A stretch of DNA of 64,000 nucleotides from Romanomermis culicivorax. Its lineage: Eukaryota > Nematoda > Enoplea > Mermithida > Mermithidae. The notes beneath the pieces are model-generated. The model was given only the letters and a program-made list of their open reading frames with translations, made no database searches and had not been told where the DNA came from. The DNA lies in contig CAWUHX010000147.1 of NCBI GenBank assembly GCA_963922205.1, positions 620,001 through 684,000 of the forward strand. Reading direction: 5' to 3'. Shown here piece by piece: positions 22,338-33,719 of the stretch. The translations under genes and the position numbers were made by a program. Numbering within the stretch: position 1 is the stretch's first letter; the number at the start of each line of letters is the position of its first letter.

Positions 22338-23605
22338 TCATTTTGAGCTATTATTCCCCACTACTGTCCCATCATCCCGTTCATAATCACCAAAGTTTTG
22401 AGGCATGTATTTAAACTCTGGCACATTGTCTTCATTTCTGGGTATTAAATAATTATGAAAGATGGTTGCAGCTTTGACTGCATTATCAGCATTTTTTGGT
22501 TCCATCTGTAAAGGGCCCTTAAATATTCGAAATCTTGCAGCCATTATTCTGGACCCATTTTCAACACATCACTGAGCCCTTCACAAGGGGTAATTGAACA
22601 AGGCTTGTTGGGGCATCAAACGTTTTCCACCAAACGGTTTTAACAAATTTTGATGTAACTGTGAAGCATCATCAGCTATAAATACATGTGGTAATCAATC
22701 TTCAGACCATGGCAAACAAGCATTTGCTGGTTAATAAGCTTGATTACTGTAAAGCAATTGTCCAAATGCCGAATGTCTGAATGTTCCACTGTCCTTTTGG
22801 CTATCGTAACCTCCAATATCTACATAGGTAAATTTATTATTGCTGTTCACAATCGCCATTAAAATTATTGAAAAATTATGCTTGCAATTAAAAAACATTG
22901 AGCCAGTTTTGTTTGGAGCCTAAAAATAAGCAAGAAGTTTGATTTGAGTTTTTAAATAAAGAAAATATCTTGCTCACTTTTATGCCAATGTTTTTTCCAT
23001 CAAGGGAGCCCAAGCACAAGTGAAATTGTCAAAATTTCCAATAGTTATCCGCTATTTTGTGCCATTCTTCATGCAAATTCAGAAATTTGATGTAATCATT
23101 TTTTAACCCATTCCATATAACTGCACATGTTTGACTAAATATTTTGTTAATGGTCTTGAATCCAAATCAATAGTAAAAAGCCAAACTACCTTGTTCATGG
23201 CCCGAAGCTAATAACCTAGAGTTTAGAGAAATAGTGATTGGGAAAGGCTGTAACAGCATGAACATACTTGTACTATCACCTTAAGGTTAGGGCTAATTTT
23301 TCAGCTGCTGAAATGGGCAGTCTGTGGCTACCACCACTGCATAAATCTGGTTGCATCATTGACAATAAATGGTCAAATGGTTCAGGGCTCATCGGGAAAT
23401 GAGTAAAATACATTTTATTGTCCCCTGTGCAAAATTCTTTAATGAGGTTATGGTGCACACTGGTCAAATTCCTGCTTATATTAATCAGTCCCAGGTACCA
23501 CTGCCACTTTTGTTTTTTAATGTGGTTTTGATCTCTAATGTGCAATGATAGAAGCATTAAAAACTCCGGATCATGGAAAATTGCATCGTCCATATTAAAA
23601 TTCAT
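22338..23605 (-). pseudogene. PIF/Harbinger transposase relic with two introns
   Basis: Minus-strand exons: (1) from 23605 down to 23280, ending ..ISAAEKLALTLR; (2) 23215-22978, starting LLASGHEQGSLAFYY and ending LGSLDGKNIGIK; (3) from 22919 down to about 22338, starting APNKTGSMFF. Exon 3 includes FTYVDIGGYDSQKDSGTF, FIADDA and CVENGSRIMAARFRIFKGPL. The introns (23279-23216, 64 bp, and 22977-22920, 58 bp) are GT-AG and restore the family's LA.TLR.LA and LDGK.I.I.AP motifs. The catalytic D, D, E triad positions of the DDE_4 (HARBI1-like) domain are visible. Exon 3 has at least four stops, three of them TGA, and exon 2 at least one more, so the gene is dead. No inverted-repeat ends or Myb-like partner gene were found. 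Confidence 0.8.
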
Positions 23606-24240
23606 TATTGAGCAGAACCTGGAAAATGCTAAAAAAAATTTTATGTAAAACTTTCAAAATCTTCACTTCAACCTAATGAGAGATGGGGGAAGTAAAATAT
23701 GACAAATCACTGTTTTTTCTTCCAAGATTTGACTTTAAACTCAGATATGACTCCATACAGTTTTACAGCTAGTGTAGAAGAAAATAGCATCAGTATACTA
23801 ACTTTATCGACCAATGTATTGAGCAAGATTCATGTAAGTAATATTGAGTTGCAAGAACTGGATAGATATCTTGTCTTCATGGACTGTGCATTGGCCTGTT
23901 ATCTTTCATGTTTATGTATTGTCACACCAGTTAAACCTATTGCAGTCGACAGGAGTTTCATTTAAAATTATTATGGAAAAGAAGTTGGCAAATATACTGT
24001 TTTGATGCAGGCTAGTGATTTTTTAATTAATCCACACACTCATTCAGTAAATTTACTGACATATATTTTCATTCCTGTGCTATTATGTCAACTTAATCTT
24101 GTTCTAAATCAACATTGACAAGTTTTCTTGGTCATTGAATACTTACTGTTCATAATGAGCATAGATGTAAAGAAGAATCAATTTTAGAAAAATTTACTGT
24201 AGTTTTATTATAACAAATTGTTTTCTCATTTTTATTATTT
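23606..24240. other. No supported gene
   Basis: AT-rich. The open stretch 23699-23965 has no recognisable motif. Confidence 0.4.
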
Positions 24241-24244
24241 CTAG

Positions 24245-24704
24245 ATGATATTTGTAATCCTGTCACTGATTCCTAACACTGCCATTCCCCAAAGTTCAAA
24301 TCTCTGACCAATTTGCATCAATACATTAGTCCTGAACTTACCAATCCTATAGTAAGCATACATGGTTGATTCATTAGCCTTGGCTAATGCAGTTTGGCCC
24401 TTATGCATCTGTCAACTATTTGTCATAGCAAATGCTACCTAGTCCAGCTATCTTACGAAAATATCCGATCCAATGTCCTATTCTTATCTAACCATAAGGA
24501 GACCTAGCTAAATTCACACCTTAACTACTGTAATCATATACCCTAATACCTTCTCCATATAACCTGACATTACCAGTTTTCTATAATTACCGATCTTCTA
24601 AAAATAAATTTTAGTGTATTTTGTTAGCCTTAATTTTCCATAATTCATAAGTTTAAATTTCTAGAGTTCACCATTGGGTATTTGGATATACCTTTACGGA
24701 GCAA
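24245..24704 (+). repeat. Putative 5' LTR of the gag-env retroelement
   Basis: Inferred from position. A pyrimidine-rich stretch with an AATAAA polyadenylation signal (24603) ends in ..GGAGCA. A primer-binding-site-like TGGCGCCGCTTCTGC follows at 24709, and a gag-like gene starts 700 bp later. It also has a small hairpin (ATTAGCCTTGGCTAAT). The left boundary is a guess and I found no second copy after the env gene. Confidence 0.35.
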
Positions 24705-25057
24705 TTATGGCGCCGCTTCTGCTTTACACATGGACAAGTAGTTTTTTACATTGTTAGTTTATTTAATAAAAATTCCAAAAACCTTCATTTTTCATTTTGT
24801 CATTTGCCCCTGACAAAAGTTGGGGAGGCTGGCTAAAATTTGGTTTTTAAACTAGAACAAAAACAAAAATTTTTTTTCAACTCTTTTTCAAAAAAAAAAT
24901 CATTTCTTATCAGTTGCTGTGCATTTTTGTTTTCCTTTCCTTATATGAATTTTGTATTCACTTTCTTCTGTATCTTGGGTGTCATATCAGATAAGGCACA
25001 AATTGTCTAGTGACCCAAATACAATTTTTTCCTTGCAGGCAAAAATTTTTCAGTTCA

Positions 25058-25315
25058 ACAGCATGGTTACATAACTAGCATAGAACAAAAATCATTTTTA
25101 TATTCACAACAGCCGTCACATTCAGTGCAAAATGGCACTAATTTTTGTTTCTACAGCATGGTTATTCAGAAATAATCAGCATAGAAATTTTCAAATCACT
25201 TCTACAGCACAGTTATCAGTTGGATAATGAGCATAGAAAATTTTTCAATTCTGCAGCATGGTTATTTCCACAAATTGTGAATAACTGGCATGGAACATTT
25301 TCAAAGTCTTTGCGA
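25058..25315 (+). repeat. Four ~50-bp repeats in the retroelement leader
   Basis: Four copies start with CAGCATGGTTA(T/C) (25060, 25154, 25254) or CAGCACAGTTAT (25205). Each continues into an ATAA..(A/G)GCATAGAA..TTTTCAA segment. They lie between the putative primer-binding site and gag, in the untranslated leader. Repeat arrays in this position can act as enhancers or insulators in other LTR elements; any such role here is inference. Confidence 0.6.
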
Positions 25316-25446
25316 CTGATCTCTACCGTACGGCAGAATTTTTTCCAGGCAAGCATAAAAATAACCTTCTCAATTTTCACAAAAACGTGAGACATAAATT
25401 TTTGTGTTTTGTAGTTTATATTCTTCATTTTTTGTGAAATTCAAGT

Positions 25447-26850
25447 GTGGATAAACCAAAATCAAGCTCAAAACGTTTGAGAAATCAACCGTTATCTGAT
25501 TCAAACTTATCCTTAAGTGAACAGTACAAAAACATAATTCATAGTGCAGGAAAGTCAGTTGTATCTACCACTGAAGAACAAAATGTTTCTAACATGGCAA
25601 TTGACCCAAATGTGTTAGAAATGACTATTGATCAGAGCTTAAAAAATATCTTAGCACCCATTGATCAAAAATGAATGATCTTTACACTAGGCTAGACGAT
25701 GCACAATTAGCTGATACAAATAGAAAAATTGCCAATCTCACACATGTTCTTGAAACTGTAAATCTGGTGAACAGGACTGGAGAAATAAGAAGGGCCATGC
25801 CATTTAATCCTATCTTGCCCCTAAGGTGCCTCTAACATCCTCCTACTATGTTTTCAGCATCTTTGGGTCAAAATTTGTCAGACTGGTTCGAAAAATTGGA
25901 ACAGTACATGCGTTTACAAGGTATCTCCAACACAGATCATGTATACAAAAAAGCTTATCTTGATTCAAACTTATCAGGTGTGGCGCAAGCTTTCTTTAGG
26001 GAATTAAAACATCGTAATAATCCTCCAACCACCTAGGATCAGTTTAAGCAGGAACTCATAGTAATTTACCTAGACTGCAGAGATTCTGATGTCCATCAGC
26101 AAATCATCTATGATAGTAAGCTGCGTTTTAATGAAACTGTACTTGAATATCTTGACGCACTTCAAAAATCACCATGCCCTGCATATCCAAACCTTGATGA
26201 AAATGCAAAGCAAACCATCATTGAACCTGTCTTCTTATGTGGCTTGAAAAATCAAATACATGAAGTTATAAAATTCAGGGAATTTTCCAGTCTTTCAGAA
26301 GCATGTAAATCAGCTTGTTATACGGAATCCCAGCTTATGAGAGAAGATATCTATAGTGGTCACTCATCAAATAACAAAACAATATGTTCTTTAGCCATTC
26401 AAGATCGAAAAGTTAAACGACTGGAAAATCGACTACACCAAGCTCCAGTATCACATAAAAGGGGCAAATTCCAATCATCAATGACAGTATTGTAAAGTGT
26501 GCAAAATCTTTACCCATATTACCAAAAATTGCCTAAAATGCAACAACCACAATAAAAATGAATTCCAAACAAGAAAATGTGCTATTTGTGACAGAAACAG
26601 CCACATGGTTAATCAATGTCGTTCGCCATGTAGAAATTGCGGACAAACAGGTCATAAGACCTCCACCTTTCTTATGTTCAGGAGAGAAGGTACAACAGAA
26701 ACAGTAACTTTGTACAACAGAAACAGTAACTTCAATTTTCAGGGGCAAAACCCAGCTCCAAACAATTTTTCAATCAATAGTCAAAATCCTGGAAATCAAA
26801 GAAGAAATTTTCATCAAAATACTATCTGTTCTCTTGATCTTTGAGATGTA
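25447..26850 (+). pseudogene. Retroelement gag with CCHC zinc knuckles
   Basis: Reads from an early frame (25447-25674) into a capsid-like part (25848-26036, LSDWFEKLEQYMRLQGI, then FFREL) and on to 26244-26495, with stops and frame changes between. At 26497-26700 there is a nucleocapsid region: a degenerate first knuckle, then CAICDRNSHMVNQC (C-X2-C-X4-H-X4-C), then CRNCGQTGHKTS with its final Cys lost. The W.E..E.Y...I capsid pattern and knuckles fit a Gypsy-like gag. A direct 20-bp repeat (GTACAACAGAAACAGTAACT) occurs at 26690-26730. The gene is broken. No protease, RT or integrase follows. Confidence 0.65.
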
Positions 26851-27199
26851 AATTTAGGTTTTTTTATTTAAAGCCCCTGTCAAATGAAATATCAAATGCA
26901 TTTGTAAATTGCAATTAAGATCCATTTTGTACATGCAAATATTGTCCACAACATGGAACAAAAAATGATTGGGACAAACCGCAGACCAATACTGCACAAC
27001 CAATCATTCAACAAGTTGACTAACCACCACCACAAAAATATCAAACGGAAACAGTCATGGACACTGATGGTTCGAAAACACCCCAAATTGATAAGCATCA
27101 ATTGGCTATTGACAAACTCACATACGCCTTTAACACCATTGAAATGGAATGTGAGCAGGAAGATGATCTGACTATTAAAGAAAAACTCGAAAACATACG

Positions 27200-29214
27200 T
27201 TGAGTATAAAACTGCAACTAGCTCAAGTCATAACCAGTAAGATCGAACCTATTTCTGCTTGTCTTGCATCATTTTCAAAGGTATTCCCTATTTCAAAGGT
27301 TATCTGGAATCGATTGTTAACCACCATGAACCAAAGTGCATTGAAAATTCTAAACCCACACACCTCAATGTTTGCAGTGATAAGATAATTTATTTTTTTC
27401 ATATTACGAGTATCATATTCTTAACTTTAATTTTTGTAACACGGACGTTTAGTAAAGAATATCAAATATGTGGTGCATCAAAAACTGGTCATGCTCTCGA
27501 AATTCGTAGAAACATAACTCGCAAACCTCCTGCCAACATTTCAAAGCCATACTCTCTCAACGTTACAGTCTATACCCCAGAAGTAAACCAAACCTTACAA
27601 CAGCTTCTAAATGTTTTGTTAGAAATCGTCTCATATGCACAAATATGGGATTCTTTGGATCAAAAGGCATTGTTGTTGATCAGATTTCCACAACTCATGT
27701 CAATCCACTACAATGCATGAATGCAGTAAAAAGAAGGACCTATCATAACAAAGTGCTTGTAAAAATGCATGATTGATTGTGGTCCACCAATCAGTCTTTA
27801 ACCGTAAATTTTTCTTGGTGTTGTAAAGATTTTTGTCAAACTATCGAAAATTTTCTCATAGAGAAAGGTCAAATTGCTATCTGGGATGGTAAACTCCTAT
27901 CCAGTGACCTTGGTGATTTGGGTGGTTGTGTACCTAATGCAGGACAATGTACCAATCAGGAAGGTACAATCATCTGGAACCAAACAACCTTCACACACAT
28001 TTGCCCAGTAGTTCTAAAAGATCAGTGGCAATTATATCATTATCGGCCAACTTCAAGGAGCTTTTAGGCTCAAATCAGCTTACAAAAATTGCCCGGAACT
28101 ACCTAATGCCTTATATACTTATCAAGGAATTGTTATCATAATTAAAAATGGTTATAACAATAATGAACCTGACGAAAAAATACAAAATTTCTCTTGGGAT
28201 CCAATCAATGCAAAGCTTAATTATCTCGAGCATAAAATTATTGAAAAAGAAAAACAAAATTTCTGATACGTCTGGCTAGAAATGTGCCACTATGCTCAAA
28301 AATATTTGGATTTAATTTGGCAAATGCTCTTGTTTGACTCTACCCTTGGAATCCGTGCTTTGCTGCAAAGATAGGACATAACAGCTGACTTTACCGGGGA
28401 AATTTTAACAGTATGGTCTAGCAAGAAAGTGGAAGTTCGAAAAATTTATGATGACCATAAAATCGATTCCAGGTGTTATAAATATCTACCCATTCTTGTT
28501 GATAACTATACTATGTTTGTGACCCCTGGTGGAAAAGACCTAATGGAATTTAGCCCAACTGTTGATTGTACTCATCAACAAGTGTCTATTTACAAGAAAA
28601 ACGCAAAATGGACCACTAAAACTGGACCTATTCACGTTAGCTATGTTCCAGTGGAATTACTATGGAAAAGTCACCATAAAATGTTTCAGTTCGATACCCC
28701 ATTTATTTTTCATGATAAATTAGCTTTAGCTCCAACAAGTTTTGCATTTCTTCGCCAATATCTATCCAAGACACAGAAACTAGAAGCTGTTTTGAACAAT
28801 GTTGTTAATTATACATCAGCTCTTTCTTTGCAGCCTGATGTAATATACAGTACCGTATCAGGTGCAGTAACTGGTGTTAAAACTGCTATACAAGGAATAG
28901 GCCAATCTTTTGAACATGTTCTTAAAACGGAAAATGACATATTGTCAAATATTTTTTGTAATTTGATCAAAGGACTGCTTCAACTTATATTAAATAGTGT
29001 GGTCATTCTTATCATTTTAGCTATATGTTATTTAGCATATGTATTTCTTATTTGGTATATAGCTAAACAAAAAGCTAGACTCCAAAACAACTCTTTGCAT
29101 TATTATCCTAATTTTTGTTGTTCGAGTTACCCACTTGTTGGAGAGCATTGCAACAACTTTAATTACTGCTGCAAATGTCCTAACATAATTTACATGATTT
29201 CTCATGAAAGATGA
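27200..29214 (+). pseudogene. Retroelement envelope-like glycoprotein
   Basis: A hydrophobic leader (FFHITSIIFLTLIFV, about 27400-27450) is followed by YQICG and a Cys-containing ectodomain with several N-glycosylation sequons near 27510-27600 (NIT, NIS, NVT, NQT). After frame changes there is a W...C..FC / GGC..NAGQC / IIWN region (27777-28067), then a long open frame 28429-29214. That frame ends in a strong membrane segment (LNSVVILIILAICYLAYVFL, about 28990-29050) and a short basic/Cys-containing tail. This is the layout of a type I viral fusion glycoprotein. I cannot assign it to a named glycoprotein class with confidence. It is interrupted by stops between 27720 and 28429. Confidence 0.6.
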
Positions 29215-29850
29215 AATGTTAATGATCAATTTCAAAACCCTTGCTTTGTTTCGACTTCTGAAGCCAGGATGATGATTCATCTAATTAGCAGGTATTGCCT
29301 TGATGAATTTCTCAAACAGGCTCTTCCCAATAATTTTCATTAATTAAAGGCATTTGCTGATGAAGCAAATTCAATAAATGCAAAGCTCATTTTCAGAGTT
29401 TCTATCATCTATAGATTTGTTTTTGAGTCAGAAAAATATCAGGAATCTATGATTTTCATGTCATGCACTTATAGAGCCTGAAAGTTATTTGTCAGGAAAT
29501 CAAAACTTTTGGCATGGAGAAAATCACTAGGAGCAGATTTGAACCAGTCTGTGTTAAAGATAGGAAAAAAGTGTACATAGCTCTTACGTCATCGCTTTAG
29601 CCAGCTGGCCAAGTTCAGTGAAGAAAAAGCATGTTGGGTTGTCTACCTATGTAGGTCATCTTTTTTTCAAAATCCAGTAACCCTACATAGCATTTCATAT
29701 TCAAATGATAATGAATCAGTTTTTTGTCAAAATTTTAATGAATTGAGAATAAAAAATCAATGACAAATAAATCAATAAGTAAGCATACGATACAAATTTT
29801 CTATAAATCTAACAGAACTGTTGTTATTCAATCGTCCAAAACCTTTCTTT
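29215..29850. other. No supported gene
   Basis: I looked for a 3' LTR matching 24245-24704 and did not find one. No other signal. Confidence 0.4.
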
Positions 29851-30760
29851 TCATGTAGAGGTAAGGATGCCCTTGCGTTTTCTGAATGTAAGTCCATATT
29901 TTGTTGTCAGCTTGCATTCTAAAGCCACATTTTCTCCACCCCCAGGCTTTTTGGTTTCCAAAACTGACAAGTAATTGTCAAATGTTAGGGCACTGGTCTT
30001 TCTCATTAAACCTTTGCTACTTATCTTTTGGCCATCCTCTTGGTTGCCTATTCCAATGTACGTTTTAGCAGCCAAGTAGCACATTGATGTGCCTTTCCAT
30101 TCTACTTTCAAAAGTCCTGGTGTTCTCTTGTCACCCTTGTTTGTTACGAACCATTTTGGGTAGACATCTTGCATAAATTCTTCCTTGAGCTCTGGTCTTA
30201 CAGCACCTAGTAAATCGGAGCATGATACAGCCAGATATATACTATCAGTGTTTGTCTCATACACTGATACTTCGATTGGTCAAAATATACCTGCAGTACA
30301 TCGTAGAAAAACTCCAGCATTTTGATTTTGGCCCAGTTGTAAACTGACAAGCCAATCACAATGGGCAAATCGAGGGTAATTTCTGATTTTCGCATATGCA
30401 CTTCGTAGCAGTCCTCCACAATGCATTCTAAATTTTTGATGTATAGACTGTAGCTACTTTCTATGACTTTTTCAGTGTCACAGTAGAATACATTGACATG
30501 GTTTTCCTTATTGGTCAGCGTTTTACCATATCCGTTGTTCCCAAGAAGTTTGTATGTGTCTGCCAACATGGTCAATGCTGCATCAGTATCACGCTCCATG
30601 CGGTGTTTTGTAACCTTGTCTCTAAAAGCCTCAAATGGCCTTGATTCATTATATTAGACAACTTTGTAGATTTTTTCAAGCCTCAGCCCATGTTGAACAA
30701 GAAATTCAATCATTGGTATCGATAAAAAATGTTTCTGCAGAAGTAGCTGCTAATTAAACA
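29851..30760 (-). pseudogene. Family-B DNA polymerase fragment (PolB2 type)
   Basis: Minus-strand frame from about 30755 reads QKHFLSIPMIEFLVQHGL..EKIYKVV, one stop, then YNESRPFEAFRDKVTKHR. Motif B follows (LLGNNGYGKTLTN), then a frameshift near 30262, and motif C region ETNTDSIYLAV. Next is KRTPGLLKVEW and on to 29851. This is the palm part of a protein-primed type-B polymerase of the kind found in Maverick/Polinton elements, adenovirus-like elements and linear plasmids. The catalytic D-T-D-S is N-T-D-S here. Exonuclease and priming domains are missing, and no Polinton integrase or capsid gene is nearby. It ends where a Tc1 fragment begins. Confidence 0.75.
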
Positions 30761-30814
30761 ATCACAAGGCTTTTTTAATAGATCTCTCTTTCATATGTGG
30801 GCCAATATTGTTGA

Positions 30815-31087
30815 TGCTGACCTTTGCATGCTTAATTAAGGGAGGGAAATCTGCTAGAATGGCCGCCACAATCTCCCGACCTCAATCCTATTGAGAATTT
30901 GTGGCATGTGATGAAGATAGAGTTGCAAAAAATTAGTTTTCATACGCGAAGTGATGATGAATTACATGTAAAACTGTTGAATGTTTGGAAAAGTATCAAT
31001 GTTGAATATTGTAAAAAATTGATTGCTTCCATGCCAAATCCGATGTCTATGGTTGTGAATGCAAAAGGAGGACCTATTAATTATTAG
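30815..31087 (+). pseudogene. Tc1-like transposase C-terminal fragment
   Basis: From about 30827 the plus strand reads REGNLLEWPPQSPDLNPIEN LW, the DDE_3 signature with the third catalytic Glu, and continues through HVKLLNVWKSINVEYCKKLI to a stop at 31087 after the family's usual C-terminal length. The catalytic core upstream is absent: sequence to the left is the PolB fragment in the opposite orientation. A 5'-truncated relic. Confidence 0.85.
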
Positions 31088-31955
31088 TATTTATTGTTGC
31101 ATGCATTTAAAAGTTATTTGGATCGTTTTTGTTGAATAAATTTATGGTTTTCGAAAATATCAGGAAGAGGGCTATAATTTTGCAGGTGACATCTATGCAA
31201 ATATTCTTTTTCTCTTCGCCACTTTTCGCCCGTCCAACCGCCTGTGCACCAACGCCCGAAGCTGAACACGTGCACCTGAGGCCACCCCAACAAAAATGTG
31301 AAACCCCTGTGGTGCAAATAAATTATCCAATGCAGCTGAAAATATATGAACTGAGTTAAGAAAAAAGTGATCTAACAGAGAAACATTCTACCCAGCCATA
31401 GGAACAGTAAAACCTATGTGAAATGTATCAGTCTCAAATTGAAACAAAATATACAAAAAAGGCTCACAAGACCATTTGATTCATAAACTGGTGCCATTCT
31501 ACAGCAGCAGAAGAAGCACCAGGTAGTTGTGAAACTACATATGGAAAAAGTGCTTGTGCATATTTAGCATGTAGAAGTTGCAGCTAAGTTTCTGTTTTCA
31601 TCTATTGTCATCCTTTGAGTTACAGGCAAACTTGGTCACAAGGGGCAAAAAACAGTGCCACCTGCACATTTTTTGCAGCTTTGAAAAACTCTGGCCAGCA
31701 ATTTACCTGCAACCAGAAAAAAATTATGTGGGTACCCCCAAAGGCATTGCAGTTTAGTGCAGTTTATGAACCTGGAAGGATATCTCGAGTGGAGCACTTT
31801 TGAGGGTTCTGGTAGCTGCAATGGATACAGTACATGGGATTCTGCTTTGAATAAAACTAGATACCTGAATGTTATCAAGTAGACAGCCAATTTTTTCAAA
31901 AGTAGCTCTGTCCACAGTGTTTTCCCTTGAAGGGGCTCTTTTGTTTCTGAAATTC
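31088..31955. other. No supported gene
   Basis: Contains a locally GC-rich patch (31210-31310) but no motif. Open stretches at 31129-31359 and 31615-31803 are unremarkable. Confidence 0.4.
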
Positions 31956-31959
31956 TGAA

Positions 31960-32250
31960 ATGATGAAAAAAAATTTCAGCAAGGTTCTCATTGTGGAAAA
32001 AATTTTGGGGAATTTAATACTGAAAAGGTGTATTTTGGTAAACTTTGGGAGGTCGAAATTTAAAAACTCTTTGGCGCTTCTGCCACTTCTTTTTCCCCAA
32101 ATTGTGCTTTTTGGGGGGAATCTGTAGATGGGAAAAAAATTTTGAGCTTTCTCCATTTGATGAAGAAAATTTTGGGGATTGGATAGAGAAAAGATGCATT
32201 CTGGAGCATTTCAGAAAGTCATAATTTAAAAATCTAATTGAAAAAAATAA
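31960..32250. repeat. Two-copy ~165-bp degenerate repeat
   Basis: Blocks near 31990-32075 and 32150-32240 share GAAAAxATTTTGGGGA, GAAAAG(G/A)TG(T/C)ATT(T/C)TGG and TTTAAAAA(C/T)CT in the same order. On the minus strand both encode a similar short peptide, but there is no sign of a real gene. Confidence 0.4.
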
Positions 32251-32299
32251 ATAATCATCAATCTTTAACCTGTACAGTAAATAATTCATTTTCAGTATG

Positions 32300-32635
32300 T
32301 ATTATGTTAACTTACATGAACAACCTTGCATTTCTTGAATAATTTCTGGTTTGGAATTGCAGTGAAATGTGCTTACCATTGCAGTTTTCTGGTTCTGCAT
32401 TTTGTAGTAAAATGCCATGAAGTAACATTTATCTTTTTGGTGATATTTAATTGTTTTCATGTGACATATTTTGGACATATGTTATGCTGCCATTTAAAGT
32501 TTAATTTTTTAAGTATATATATTGGAGAAAACCAATGAAGAATAACTTGGGAAAGAGTTTCAGGTTTAGGCATACAATCAGCTGTTATTATATTATTTTT
32601 TTACCAAGATTATCCAGCGAATATTCAGCGATTCA
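32300..32635 (+). repeat. Putative 5' LTR end and PBS of the older BEL/Pao element
   Basis: Ends ..GATTCA at 32635, five bases before TTTGGTGATTCTGCCAAGGA (32639-32658). The younger element shows the same primer-binding-like motif after its LTR. The left boundary is not determined and there is no second LTR copy in the window. Confidence 0.4.
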
Positions 32636-32659
32636 ACTTTTGGTGATTCTGCCAAGGAC

Positions 32660-33092
32660 AGCCATAATGCCAAGACAACCAAGCCAAGGAACAGATTACC
32701 CATACAAAAGGTAATTTGTATTGATTTGATCATGACAGACTCTTAAGGTCAACATAGACATTTGTTTCATATTCAAGTCCTATAAGGCAAACTATTCTTG
32801 TTATTCAAAAACGTCTAGAGAACTGTCTTATTGAGTTCCAGAACACGAATCTTAAGTTTACAGTAGAAACAGACAGAAATAAGTAATCAGATAGCTTGGT
32901 ACATTTGGAAGGTTTGTCCCTGATCATTGACAACTTTGTCAAGTGGATCAAATCTTCAGTGGATATTTTGAAGAAACAAAGTGATGAGTGGTTTTCTTTG
33001 CAAAAACAGTTGCCTCAAGATCAACTAGTCCAATAAAAGTCTATATATGAACAATGGACACAAACAAATCATAATTTTTTTGAGAATATAGG
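32660..33092 (+). pseudogene. Older BEL/Pao gag, first part
   Basis: Homologous to the younger gag at 33720-34060 (same order: CAAAAACG, ACAGAAACAGACAG, GTCCCTGATCATTGACAA, CAGTGGATATTTTGAAGAAACA). It has stops. It is cut at 33092 by the younger provirus; the same gene resumes at 44373 and again at 45773. Confidence 0.75.
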
Positions 33093-33461
33093 TGTTACAA
33101 ATTGTGCAATTTTTTTGATTATTTGTGAACTTTGAAAATAATTTTGTTCTTATTTTGGTAACCTTTTTCATTATACATTATTCATAATTATGTATCATTT
33201 TTCTGTTCTTATTTAACGCATGTTTTTGTATGTTGGGTGTGTTTTTTCTTAGATACATTGGCTTATTGCGGCAACATTTTTTTTGTCTACAAAATAACAC
33301 AGGGCCTCATCCAGAACACACACTTTTCCATATTGAGCTACACACCACATAGAGCCGACAGAGCTCAGATAAAGTTTTATAGAACAGCTATCCAAGCCTA
33401 CATTTTTTTACAGTTTTCACAATTTTCTTTCTGTGTGCGAAAGAACAAGTTTTTGGCCACA
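33093..33461 (+). repeat. 5' LTR of the BEL/Pao provirus
   Basis: Starts TGTTACAAATTG and ends TTTTTGGCCACA. It matches 43953-44367 over its length (for example CATTATTCATAATTATGTAT and GATACATTGGCTTATTG). It is shorter than the 3' copy because of deletions near its start. Confidence 0.85.
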
Positions 33462-33466
33462 GAAAA

Positions 33467-33484
33467 TTGGTGATTCCGCCAAGG
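33467..33484 (+). promoter_or_regulatory. Primer-binding site
   Basis: TTGGTGATTCCGCCAAGG, a few bases after the LTR's CA end. The same motif, with one C/T change, follows the older element's LTR. The primer tRNA cannot be named from the window. Confidence 0.55.
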
Positions 33485-33719
33485 AAGTTACTCACAGATC
33501 AGAGTTTTAAATTACATAAGTTCAGAGTTATATTTCGTGTTTGCACATTTTTTCTAAATTTTACACCATTCACAGATTTTGCTTCTAGTCGTTTATTTTT
33601 ACATGATTATTTGTACCATTCTTCTGCTATTTGTAGGATTTTACATAATCTGAACAAGATACATTTCACTTTTATAGTGGGTATATAGTGGGTACTTTTA
33701 TAGTTTTATAGATCCTAAA

